DNA of 9,022 nt, from contig JAHEKD010000065.1 of assembly GCA_024638545.1 (NCBI GenBank), forward strand, positions 1 through 9,022, given 5' to 3'. The translations under genes were made by a program, and so were the position numbers. Source of the stretch: Gammaproteobacteria bacterium. GTDB taxonomy: Bacteria > Pseudomonadota > Gammaproteobacteria > Arenicellales > JAHEKD01. A model generated the notes under the pieces. It was not told where the DNA came from, searched no databases, and worked only from the letters and a program-made list of their open reading frames with translations. Positions 1-5,245 of this stretch are shown in pieces; within the stretch, counting starts at the first letter, position 1; each line of letters opens with the position of its first letter.

Positions 1-250
1 CCAGTAGCAGCGCTTCAGCTTCAGTGCCTGTGCAGACCACGGACATGCGCTCAATTTTATTTACCATCACCTGGGTTTTTGCATTCATAGGTCGACCTGA
101 AAAGTAACTTGTGACGCGTTTTCTGATGTTTGCAGCTTTACCCACATATAAACATCTGCCTTTGGCGTCAAACATCAGATAGACACCCGGCGATTGGTTC
201 AACGTTGCTGCATAGGTTTTGCCGTCAAACGATTTATTCTTATTTGGCAT
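1..250 (-). CDS. uvrC: UvrABC excinuclease subunit C, N-terminal part (runs off left edge)
   Basis: UvrC makes the incisions on both sides of a lesion in nucleotide excision repair, acting with UvrA and UvrB in the cytoplasm. Only the first 83 codons are in the window. They hold the GIY-YIG nuclease domain: GVY at residues 22-24, YVGKA at 35-39, the conserved arginine of NIRKR near residue 43, and the TEAEALLL stretch at 76-83, where the metal-binding glutamate is expected. The start at 250 is supported by AGGT seven bases upstream. This start lies inside the last codons of the upstream uracil-DNA glycosylase gene (11-base overlap in another frame), so the two are probably co-transcribed and translationally coupled. 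The family is about 600 residues long, so most of the gene lies to the left of position 1. The identification is firm because the N-terminal domain is highly conserved. Confidence 0.95.
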   Translation of the reverse strand, partial: MPNKNKSFDGKTYAATLNQSPGVYLMFDAKGRCLYVGKAANIRKRVTSYFSGRPMNAKTQVMVNKIERMSVVCTGTEAEALLL

Positions 251-908
251 TGCGTTGACCTGCATCTTTATCGAGTTCAGATTTGATTTTTCTGAAGACG
301 TCGTGAAACATCGCTACAGTCAGGCGCCGGGTATTGGTGTTATAGCGGCTGCAGTGATAGCTATCAATTAAACTGAGATTTGAAGTCAATTTGTAGTGAG
401 CACCATGAATAAATTTGTAGTCGGACTGTTTTAGCCCCAGGGCTTTTACCACCGCTCTATGTGATAACAGACCCAGCGACAGGATGAGGCTTCCTGGTTT
501 CAACTGATTAATCTCATTGGCAAGATATTCATTGCACTGATTGATTTCAGCCCCCACAGGCTTGTTATCCGGTGGCAGGCATTTAACAGCATTAGTAATC
601 CTGCAATCGACCAGATTGAGTCCGTCATTGGTGCTGGTGGACTCATTTTTACTGGCAAAACCAAAATTAAAGAGGGTTTGATAGAGCAAAATGCCCGCAT
701 GATCCCCGGTAAACGGACGGCCTGTTGCATTTGCACCGTGCTTTCCCGGTGCCAATCCCACAATAAGCAGCCGACTGTTTTCATCCCCAAATGAGGGCAC
801 GGGTTTGCAAAAATACCCAGGATGCCTGGTTTTAACCCGTCTTAAAAAGCTGGCCAGTCTTGGACATTTATTACAGTATGGGTCGTAGGTCGAGTATTTT
901 GGTATCAA
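240..908 (-). CDS. Uracil-DNA glycosylase, family 5 (UDGb) type, iron-sulfur
   Basis: This enzyme removes uracil and possibly other deaminated bases from DNA to start base excision repair. The 222-residue protein has the family 4/5 iron-sulfur cysteine pattern: C12 and C15 (CNKCPRL), C110 (KCLPP) and C125. Motif A, GLAPGKHGAN at 51-60, is followed by TGRPFTGDHAG (62-72). Motif B is HCSRYN at 185-190, then TNTRRLT. The GLAP plus HG.N.TGRPFTGD block and the H.S..N motif point to family 5 (UDGb) rather than family 4. The start codon is TTG at 908; an in-frame stop lies only six codons upstream, so little extension is possible. A weak GAGA sits upstream. The 3' end overlaps uvrC by 11 bases, giving a repair operon with base excision followed by nucleotide excision. 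The substrate range is inferred from the family, not visible in the sequence. Confidence 0.88.
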   Translation of the reverse strand: MIPKYSTYDPYCNKCPRLASFLRRVKTRHPGYFCKPVPSFGDENSRLLIVGLAPGKHGANATGRPFTGDHAGILLYQTLFNFGFASKNESTSTNDGLNLVDCRITNAVKCLPPDNKPVGAEINQCNEYLANEINQLKPGSLILSLGLLSHRAVVKALGLKQSDYKFIHGAHYKLTSNLSLIDSYHCSRYNTNTRRLTVAMFHDVFRKIKSELDKDAGQRNAK

Positions 909-924
909 AGTTGTCTCGCTGTTT

Positions 925-953
925 TATTAACGCGCTTGCCCGCTCTCGCGCAA
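925..953 (-). promoter_or_regulatory. Possible sigma-70 promoter for the glycosylase-uvrC pair
   Basis: Read on the minus strand, TTGCGC (953-948) and TTAATA (930-925) are separated by exactly 17 bases. Transcription would start about ten bases before the TTG start codon at 908, giving a very short leader. It interleaves with the candidate efp promoter on the opposite strand. Support is consensus match and position only. Confidence 0.35.
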
Positions 954-964
954 GGACATAGAAT
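936..964 (+). promoter_or_regulatory. Possible sigma-70 promoter for efp
   Basis: TTGCCC (936-941) and TAGAAT (959-964) are separated by exactly 17 bases. The -10 ends 35 bases before the efp start codon, leaving a leader of roughly 29 bases. The spacer region contains a CTTGC/GCAAG inverted repeat (935-939 and 950-954) shared with the divergent promoter. Support is consensus match and position only. Confidence 0.45.
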
Positions 965-999
965 GCAGCCCCTATTGTAATAATTTATTGAGTTAAGCG

Positions 1000-1563
1000 A
1001 TGAAAATTTCTGCGTTTGAAATAAAAATTGGCAATTTAATTGAATACCAGGGCCGTTTATGGCGTGTCCTGAAAAAAAATCACGTTAAGCCAGGTAAGGG
1101 TGGTGCGTTTGTTCAGATTGAAATGAAAGAACACGGTAGCGGTACCAAGCTCAATGAACGGTTCAGATCTGATGACAAAGTGGAAAGAGCCCATGTTGAG
1201 CCACGGCAAATGCAGTATTTATACAATGAGGGCCAGGACTATGTATTTATGGATAATGAAACCTATGAGCAACTTAACCTGCCCGCCGAAGATCTGGAGG
1301 CACAGGCCGGCTATTTGATGCCCAACCTTGATGTTCAAATAAATTTCTATAATGATTCGCCGATTGGAATTGAGCTGCCGCAGAGCGTCGTATTGAAGGT
1401 TGTCGACACGGAAGGCGTCATCAAGGGTCAGACTGCGGCAAGCTCAGGCAAACCGGCCGAACTTGAAACCGGCATTCGTGTCACCGTCCCTCCGTTTGTA
1501 AATGTCGGTGACAATATCAAAGTGAATACGGACACCGGCGAGTACATTGAACGTGCTGAATAA
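1000..1563 (+). CDS. efp: Translation elongation factor P
   Basis: EF-P binds between the P and E sites of the ribosome and relieves stalling at consecutive prolines. The 187-residue length is standard for the family. The N-terminal KOW-like domain carries the loop VKPGKGGAF (29-37), with K33 at the position of the modified lysine K34 of E. coli. Two OB-fold domains follow; the C-terminal signature at 151-180 is clear (KPAELETG, VPPF, VNVGD, NTDTGEY). Several segments (TKLNERFR at 49-56, YVFMDNETYEQL at 81-92, KGQTAASS at 142-149) resemble the alphaproteobacterial EF-P type rather than E. coli EF-P. No EpmA, EpmB or other modifying enzyme is in the window, so the modification state cannot be inferred. 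The Shine-Dalgarno is weak (GAG about nine bases upstream). It is transcribed divergently from the glycosylase gene. Confidence 0.97.
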   Translation: MKISAFEIKIGNLIEYQGRLWRVLKKNHVKPGKGGAFVQIEMKEHGSGTKLNERFRSDDKVERAHVEPRQMQYLYNEGQDYVFMDNETYEQLNLPAEDLEAQAGYLMPNLDVQINFYNDSPIGIELPQSVVLKVVDTEGVIKGQTAASSGKPAELETGIRVTVPPFVNVGDNIKVNTDTGEYIERAE

Positions 1564-1733
1564 GCGCTTCCCCCATTATCTTCAAAATGCAGCTTGTTAT
1601 TCAACTGCCTCATTAGGTTCCCGCCTGTATTAAGGTGTTGTTCTGATGAAGCATTACGAATCTGTAATCTATTTCAGCAATATATCCGATCACGTTGTAA
1701 AATGACGTGGTTAGTAAAAACAGCAGCTCTGAT

Positions 1734-2138
1734 ATGGTGCGAAAACTCAATCTCCCCGTTAATAAAATGGTCCATGATGCGCGAACAAGAATTAAGGAAA
1801 TCGAAACTCTTGACGCCATATCCAGGCTAGACGATCCGAACATTGTGATCGTTGATATAAGAGACGTGCGCGAACGACAGCGCATGGGCTTCATACCGGG
1901 CAGCTTCCACTGCCCTCGCGGCATGGCCGAGTTCTGGGTTGACCCCGAGAGCCCCTATTTCAAGGAGATATTTTCACAGGACAAGCAGTTTGTTTTCCAT
2001 TGCGCATCGGGCTGGCGGTCTGCGTTAACTGTCGACACACTAAACAAAATGGGATTCATGTGTGCTCACCTGAAAGATGGATTCAGTGGCTGGCAGAAGC
2101 TCGGTGGCCCGGTTATAAAAACCGAATCCGGGCAATAG
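1734..2138 (+). CDS. Single-domain rhodanese-like sulfurtransferase
   Basis: Rhodanese domains carry a persulfide on an active-site cysteine and move sulfur from a donor such as thiosulfate to an acceptor. From ATG 1734 the protein has 134 residues. It shows the usual order: VDIRDVRE (residues 40-47), the CPRGM.EFW..PESPY segment, the active-site loop CASGWR with catalytic C90, and the closing DGFSGWQKLGGPV. There is no signal peptide, so it should be cytoplasmic. An in-frame GTG at 1707 would add nine residues (C90 becomes C99); neither start has a convincing ribosome site. I prefer the ATG because, from memory of this family, homologues begin at about this point. It follows efp by about 170 bases and converges on nagZ, with only nine bases between the stop codons. 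The physiological substrate is unknown. Confidence 0.88.
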   Translation: MVRKLNLPVNKMVHDARTRIKEIETLDAISRLDDPNIVIVDIRDVRERQRMGFIPGSFHCPRGMAEFWVDPESPYFKEIFSQDKQFVFHCASGWRSALTVDTLNKMGFMCAHLKDGFSGWQKLGGPVIKTESGQ

Positions 2139-2147
2139 ATACTTTAT

Positions 2148-3212
2148 CTAACCTGAACTCGATCTCGTTTTAGCTTCAGCAGCTTTTAGTTTACTGAGTA
2201 AATCGTCAATCTGCTGAGCCTGCGGTTTCCACTGACTATTGCGTGCCTGTCTTCGACAGTATTCGGACAGGTCTTTATCATGACATATCAGCCTCCGCAG
2301 ACTGGTATCATCCACTACTTTTTCAACGGCCGATCTGTCATTGCATATTAAGGCAATATCGCAACCTGCCCTAAAGGCGAGGCGGGTGCGGTCAATGATA
2401 CCACCAAACTCGATCGCGCCCTGCATGGACAAATCATCGGTAAACACGATGCCCCTGAATCTAAGCTTGCTTCGCAGTATTTCTTTTATCCAGAAACTCG
2501 AGAATCCCGAAGGAAAGTGGTCAATATGGTTGAACAGAACATGTGCACTCATTACGGAATCGAGTCCGTGATTAATGAGATTTTTATATGGAACGAGATC
2601 AGTTTGCTCTATTTCCTGGAAACAGCGGGAATCGCAGGGTAAGCATAAATGGGAATCTTCAAGCACACCGCCATGGCCAGGAAAATGCTTTGCTACTGCA
2701 ATCATGCCGATATCATGCAAGCCCTCGATATAAGCCCCTGCAAGCCGGGAAATTGTCTCAGGGTCGTGGTGAAAAGCCCTGTCAGCGATTATCTGACTCG
2801 ACGACCGGTAAATATCGACCACTGGCGCAAAGCTAAAATCGATACCGATTTGTTTTAATTCGTATGCCATCAATCTCGCCAGTAACCGTGCTGCAACAAG
2901 GGCCTGGTCACGATCCTGATCATATAGCTCACCGAGCGAATGCAGTGATGGTAAAGCGGTAAACTCTTGCCTGAAACGCTGAACCCGGCCTCCTTCCTGG
3001 TCGACACATACCAGTAACTCGGGTGTACGCAATGATTTGATATGGCTGACGAGCGCCGCTAACTGTGCTTTATTTTGGAAATTACGAGTAAATAATATGA
3101 CACCCCCGACTAACGGGTGTTTTAGTAGCTCACGGTCGCTCTGGACCAGGCTCTCGCCCTCAATATCGATAATTAATGGTCCCAGCCTTGAAGTATTATT
3201 TTGTTTGCTCAT
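2148..3212 (-). CDS. nagZ: Beta-N-acetylglucosaminidase NagZ (GH3), murein recycling
   Basis: NagZ is a cytoplasmic glycoside hydrolase family 3 enzyme. It removes N-acetylglucosamine from anhydro-muropeptides returned from the wall, and its product can affect AmpC induction in some gammaproteobacteria. The 354-residue protein is slightly longer than E. coli NagZ (341), with the excess in a polar C-terminal tail. Visible motifs are DQEGGRVQR (71-79), KHFPGHG (175-181) with the D186-S-H188 acid/base dyad downstream, and FTDDLSMQGA (257-266), where D259 is the expected nucleophile. There is no signal peptide. It is the last gene of the minus-strand run, 33 bases behind the YkuD-fold gene, whose predicted role is also muropeptide recycling. 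The Shine-Dalgarno is weak. No clear intrinsic terminator is visible after the stop. Confidence 0.96.
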   Translation of the reverse strand: MSKQNNTSRLGPLIIDIEGESLVQSDRELLKHPLVGGVILFTRNFQNKAQLAALVSHIKSLRTPELLVCVDQEGGRVQRFRQEFTALPSLHSLGELYDQDRDQALVAARLLARLMAYELKQIGIDFSFAPVVDIYRSSSQIIADRAFHHDPETISRLAGAYIEGLHDIGMIAVAKHFPGHGGVLEDSHLCLPCDSRCFQEIEQTDLVPYKNLINHGLDSVMSAHVLFNHIDHFPSGFSSFWIKEILRSKLRFRGIVFTDDLSMQGAIEFGGIIDRTRLAFRAGCDIALICNDRSAVEKVVDDTSLRRLICHDKDLSEYCRRQARNSQWKPQAQQIDDLLSKLKAAEAKTRSSSG

Positions 3213-3245
3213 TATTGAAAGCCGCAGTTATTAGTTAGCTTCAAA

Positions 3246-3725
3246 TTATTCGAGAATATCGACCGGGCAGCCAATATCTACTCGCGAAAATAGATCAATA
3301 ACATCCAAATTAGACATTCGAATGCAGCCATGTGAAACAGGTTTGCCCAACTGGTCTTCATAGGGCGTTCCGTGAATATAAATATAGCGTTGCATGGTGT
3401 CGACATGACCCAATCGATTGAAACCGGGTTGTTTTCCACTTAACCATAGAATTCGGGACAGTATCCAGTCCCTGCCTGGAAAATCGTTAATCATCCGTGG
3501 TGTAAATATTTCGCCAGTTGGGCGACGGCCAACAAATACAGTGTTGACAGGTAGACCCTGTCCGATTTTTGCACGAACAATATGCCGACCCAGGGGCGTC
3601 ATGCCGCTGTCAGCGTTTTGTCCCGCCCCTTTGAAAGAGGTTGATACTGGATAAATTTTTCTGGCAGAATCTGTTGCAGCATAGGTCAGCTGTTGCCCGG
3701 AAATACTGATGGTGATTTCAGTCAT
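3246..3725 (-). CDS. YkuD-fold L,D-carboxypeptidase/transpeptidase, cytoplasmic (ElsL-like)
   Basis: From ATG 3725 this is a 159-residue YkuD protein. The catalytic block is IYIHGTPYED (H118) followed by SHGCIRM, with nucleophile C134 and R136. TPLGRH and VFVGRRPTGE lie earlier. It has no signal peptide or membrane segment, unlike periplasmic L,D-transpeptidases that crosslink murein or attach Lpp. It resembles the cytoplasmic ElsL class described in Acinetobacter baumannii, which trims the terminal D-alanine from recycled tetrapeptides in place of LdcA. Position just before nagZ fits that role. I chose ATG 3725 because GGAG lies four bases upstream. An in-frame GTG at 3764 would add 13 residues inside the phosphatase gene without a ribosome site. 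It overlaps the phosphatase reading frame by eight bases. YkuD fold: certain. Carboxypeptidase rather than transpeptidase activity: inferred. Confidence 0.92.
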   Translation of the reverse strand: MTEITISISGQQLTYAATDSARKIYPVSTSFKGAGQNADSGMTPLGRHIVRAKIGQGLPVNTVFVGRRPTGEIFTPRMINDFPGRDWILSRILWLSGKQPGFNRLGHVDTMQRYIYIHGTPYEDQLGKPVSHGCIRMSNLDVIDLFSRVDIGCPVDILE

Positions 3726-4038
3726 GTTTCTCCAGAATTGTGTCCAGAAGGCCCTGCGCTCCACTCACTATCATATCTAGCCCGCATTTCTCACCGGACT
3801 TCGTAGCGGGACGGTTAAAGGATGCGTCCTGTATGGGTTTTACGACCAAAGGGCCCGCAGGCATCGTTGACACGATGTCGAGGACCCTGACCGAGTAAAA
3901 TGCCCACAGGGTGTGGCAAGGGACCGTCGCAGTAGTAGGGTGGTGAGAAATGCGGGCTAGGACCACATCGAATCCGGCGTGATCCCCAAAATCGGGATCG
4001 GGCACCTCTATCGCATCGTAGTGATGAGCATAACTCAT
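3718..4038 (-). CDS. Tyrosine phosphatase C-terminal fragment with in-frame element insertion
   Basis: This 106-residue frame opens with ATG overlapping the stop of the first frame. It continues the phosphatase with EVPDPDFGDHAGFDVVL, whose D14 (first aspartate of DPD) is the expected general acid. About 60 residues encoded by the inserted element follow, then the native end DMIVSGAQGLLDTILEKHD. No ribosome site precedes its ATG, so it is more likely read by frameshift from the first frame, or not at all, than started independently. Confidence 0.6.
   Translation of the reverse strand: MSYAHHYDAIEVPDPDFGDHAGFDVVLARISHHPTTATVPCHTLWAFYSVRVLDIVSTMPAGPLVVKPIQDASFNRPATKSGEKCGLDMIVSGAQGLLDTILEKHD
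3730..3734 (-). promoter_or_regulatory. Ribosome binding site deciding the YkuD gene start
   Basis: The minus strand reads TGGAG, AAAC, ATG. This is one of the clearest Shine-Dalgarno sites in the window, and it selects ATG 3725 over the upstream GTG at 3764. The site lies within the last codons of the phosphatase gene, so translation of the two may be coupled. Confidence 0.6.
3777..3795 (+). repeat. Terminal inverted repeat, left
   Basis: Nineteen bases, an exact reverse complement of 3942-3960. Pairing stops at 3796-3797 inward (G opposite T, then G opposite G) and at once outward, which defines the element end sharply. Confidence 0.92.
3942..3960 (-). repeat. Terminal inverted repeat, right
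   Basis: Nineteen bases, an exact reverse complement of 3777-3795. In the phosphatase gene it lies directly after the codons for FDVV, marking where foreign sequence begins. Confidence 0.92.
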
Positions 4039-4376
4039 GAGTAGATGTATTTTTTTCGATTAACATCGCAGCGATCGGCAAGATTCATCAGGGATTGCTC
4101 ATTGTGCTTATCCATTGCAATTATATAATGATAGCGTGCAAGATCAGCTGTTGAAACCTGCGTTGCCTTCAGGTTGGAAATGTCCACGCCATGTTTGAAT
4201 ACGGCTGCGATTGCGCACAAGTCGGGTGGATGCCCGACATTCCAGTTGCCCGTACCTGCCGGGTCTATTGTAATTTGATTGCTGCGGTTTGCTTCGGACA
4301 CCAGTTTTCTGAACACCCCCTGCGCTATCGGTGATCGGCAAATATTTCCAAGGCAAACAAACAGTACACTACGCAT
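4035..4376 (-). CDS. Tyrosine phosphatase N-terminal fragment (catalytic P-loop)
   Basis: This 113-residue frame contains the phosphate-binding loop with nucleophile C8 and R14, plus the DPAGTGNWNVGHPP and IIAMD segments typical of the family. It ends with an out-of-family tail (YIYS) just after the A run. Alone it lacks the general-acid aspartate and should be inactive as a phosphatase. Its TGA stop overlaps the ATG of the next frame as ATGA. See the full-gene entry for interpretation. Confidence 0.7.
   Translation of the reverse strand: MRSVLFVCLGNICRSPIAQGVFRKLVSEANRSNQITIDPAGTGNWNVGHPPDLCAIAAVFKHGVDISNLKATQVSTADLARYHYIIAMDKHNEQSLMNLADRCDVNRKKYIYS
4050..4056 (-). other. A7 run at the frame change; matches a -1 slippery heptamer in phase
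   Basis: On the minus strand the phosphatase reads CGA AAA AAA TAC, so the run is A AAA AAA in the zero frame, the X XXY YYZ phase required for -1 ribosomal slippage. A -1 slip continues as ATA CAT CTA CTC ATG and gives RKKIHLLMSYAHHY, matching the family. A small ATGAG-TTATG-CTCAT hairpin starts 11 bases downstream; no strong upstream stimulator is visible. Loss of one A from an original A8, or a homopolymer sequencing error, explains the same data. Confidence 0.6.
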
Positions 4377-4465
4377 TCAGCGCATCCTGAGTATAAATCC
4401 TGCTGGATAATGCCCGGGTTTCGAATACTTTCACAGGTAATTTAGATTGGACCCAGGAGTACCGC

Positions 4466-5245
4466 TCATGACGTTCCCGAAGGGTTGTCAATCAGGCGCT
4501 GCTCGTACATTTTTCTGGCGGCATCCAGGTCCTCCGGCGTGTCTACTCCTATGCCGGTAGGCTCATAAATTTCAGGGACAATTATTCTATCGCCATTATA
4601 AAGTGCACGGAGTTGCTCAAGTTTTTCGGATTGTTCAAGTCGACACGGCGCCAGTGAAGCGAACTTTTTTAAGTAATCGACCGAATATGAATAGATTCCA
4701 AGGTGTTTGTAAATTTTCTGGTCGTGTTTGTCTACGCTGAAAGGGATGACTGATCTGCTGAAATAGAGTGCCAGGTCATTTTTATCACGCGTTACTTTTA
4801 CAATATCCGGACAGTTCCAGTCGATATTATTTTTGATCTGTTCACAACCCGTACTCATGTGAACACCAGCATTGCTGATTAATGCGTGAGCAATTTGGTC
4901 AATCACCCCCGGCGGCATGAACGGTTCATCTCCCTGAAGATTTACGATAACAGCCTCAGCGGGCAAATTCAGCAACCGCGACGCTTCTGCAATTCGATCA
5001 GTTCCGGATTGACACTCTGTCGATGTCATCACCACCGTGATTGCCGTGTCTGCCAAATGATCAGCAATTCGTTGATCATCGGTGGCGACGAAGACCGAGC
5101 CGGCACTACTCTCGAGTGCTCGATCACAAACATGCCTGATTAACGTCCTATCACCTATTTTGAGTAACGGTTTACCCGGTAATCGTGTTGATGCATAGCG
5201 GACCGGAATGATGACGACAAATTCTTTAGCAAAGTCAGGCATCAT
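4466..5245 (-). CDS. kdsB: 3-deoxy-manno-octulosonate cytidylyltransferase
   Basis: KdsB converts Kdo and CTP to CMP-Kdo in the cytoplasm, the activated sugar added to lipid A by WaaA. The 259-residue protein is near the usual 245-260. Visible motifs are PVRYASTRLPGKPL (14-27), VATDD (53-57), SGTDRIAE (80-87), NLQGDEP (102-108) with metal ligand D106, and GVDTPEDL (233-240) with the second metal aspartate D235. The gene opens with two consecutive ATG codons (5245 and 5242). The first overlaps the lpxK stop as ATGA, which argues for coupled translation; the Shine-Dalgarno is weak. It follows lpxK directly, without the small Trm112/YcaR-type gene that often sits between these genes in gammaproteobacteria. 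An 89-base gap with no obvious signal separates it from the phosphatase gene. Confidence 0.97.
   Translation of the reverse strand: MMPDFAKEFVVIIPVRYASTRLPGKPLLKIGDRTLIRHVCDRALESSAGSVFVATDDQRIADHLADTAITVVMTSTECQSGTDRIAEASRLLNLPAEAVIVNLQGDEPFMPPGVIDQIAHALISNAGVHMSTGCEQIKNNIDWNCPDIVKVTRDKNDLALYFSRSVIPFSVDKHDQKIYKHLGIYSYSVDYLKKFASLAPCRLEQSEKLEQLRALYNGDRIIVPEIYEPTGIGVDTPEDLDAARKMYEQRLIDNPSGTS

Larger units (their letters stand above)
3777..3960. mobile_element. MITE-like element without transposase, inserted in the phosphatase gene
   Basis: A 184-base segment is bounded by perfect 19-base inverted repeats (CTAGCCCGCATTTCTCACC and its complement). The outermost CTAG is itself a palindrome and may be the duplicated 4-base target, leaving a 176-base element. 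Excising one CTAG plus the element (180 bases) rejoins GFDVVL to DMIVSG and restores the normal phosphatase C-terminus, which is strong evidence of insertion. The interior carries further partial pairing: GACGGT (3810-3815) with ACCGTC (3923-3928), and a CATCGT-TGAC-ACGATG hairpin (about 3872-3887). It has no room for a transposase, so it would be mobilised in trans. A CTAG target fits the YTAR preference of some IS5-group elements, but I cannot assign a family from sequence alone. Confidence 0.88.
3718..4376 (-). pseudogene. Low-molecular-weight protein tyrosine phosphatase, interrupted by a MITE-like element and a frameshift
   Basis: Family members dephosphorylate tyrosine residues, often on exopolysaccharide kinases (Wzb type); some act on arginine. 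Two reading frames together cover one gene. The first holds the P-loop C8-L-G-N-I-C-R14-S; the second holds the general-acid segment EVPDPDFG and the C-terminal helix. They change frame at seven A residues (4050-4056). Within the second, GFDVVL and DMIVSGAQGLLD, adjacent in normal homologues, are separated by 60 foreign codons from an element at 3777-3960. Removing 180 bases and restoring one base gives 159 residues, a normal family length with all motifs. The start at 4376 has AGGA eight bases upstream. It lies 89 bases behind kdsB. It could be decaying, expressed by ribosomal or transcriptional slippage, or include a sequencing error in the A run. The partner kinase is not in the window. Confidence 0.85.

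Noticed and set aside
1564..1733. Search for a promoter, terminator or small gene between efp and the rhodanese gene
   Set aside because: Only weak hairpins (ATTAC/GTAAT; CACGT/ACGTG) and poorly spaced promoter-like hexamers were seen. The open frame at 1594-1830 has no ribosome site or family features and overlaps the rhodanese gene.
2105..2140. Possible terminator between the rhodanese gene and nagZ (CGGTT-ATAAA-AACCG, nested in CCCGG/CCGGG)
   Set aside because: The stem lies within the rhodanese coding sequence, is only five pairs with a broken outer stem, and no U-rich tract follows on either strand.
3246..3764. Longer 172-residue form of the YkuD protein
   Set aside because: It starts with GTG inside the phosphatase reading frame without a ribosome site, while ATG 3725 has GGAG upstream and gives a normal family start.
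3766..3800. Outward promoter created by the element end (TATGAT at 3775-3770, minus strand)
   Set aside because: No -35-like hexamer lies 16-18 bases upstream inside the element, and the -10-like sequence belongs to the original phosphatase codons.
4377..4465. Regulatory hairpin in the kdsB-phosphatase gap (ATCC-TGCT-GGAT)
   Set aside because: A four-pair stem with no extension is expected by chance in 89 bases, and nothing else supports it.
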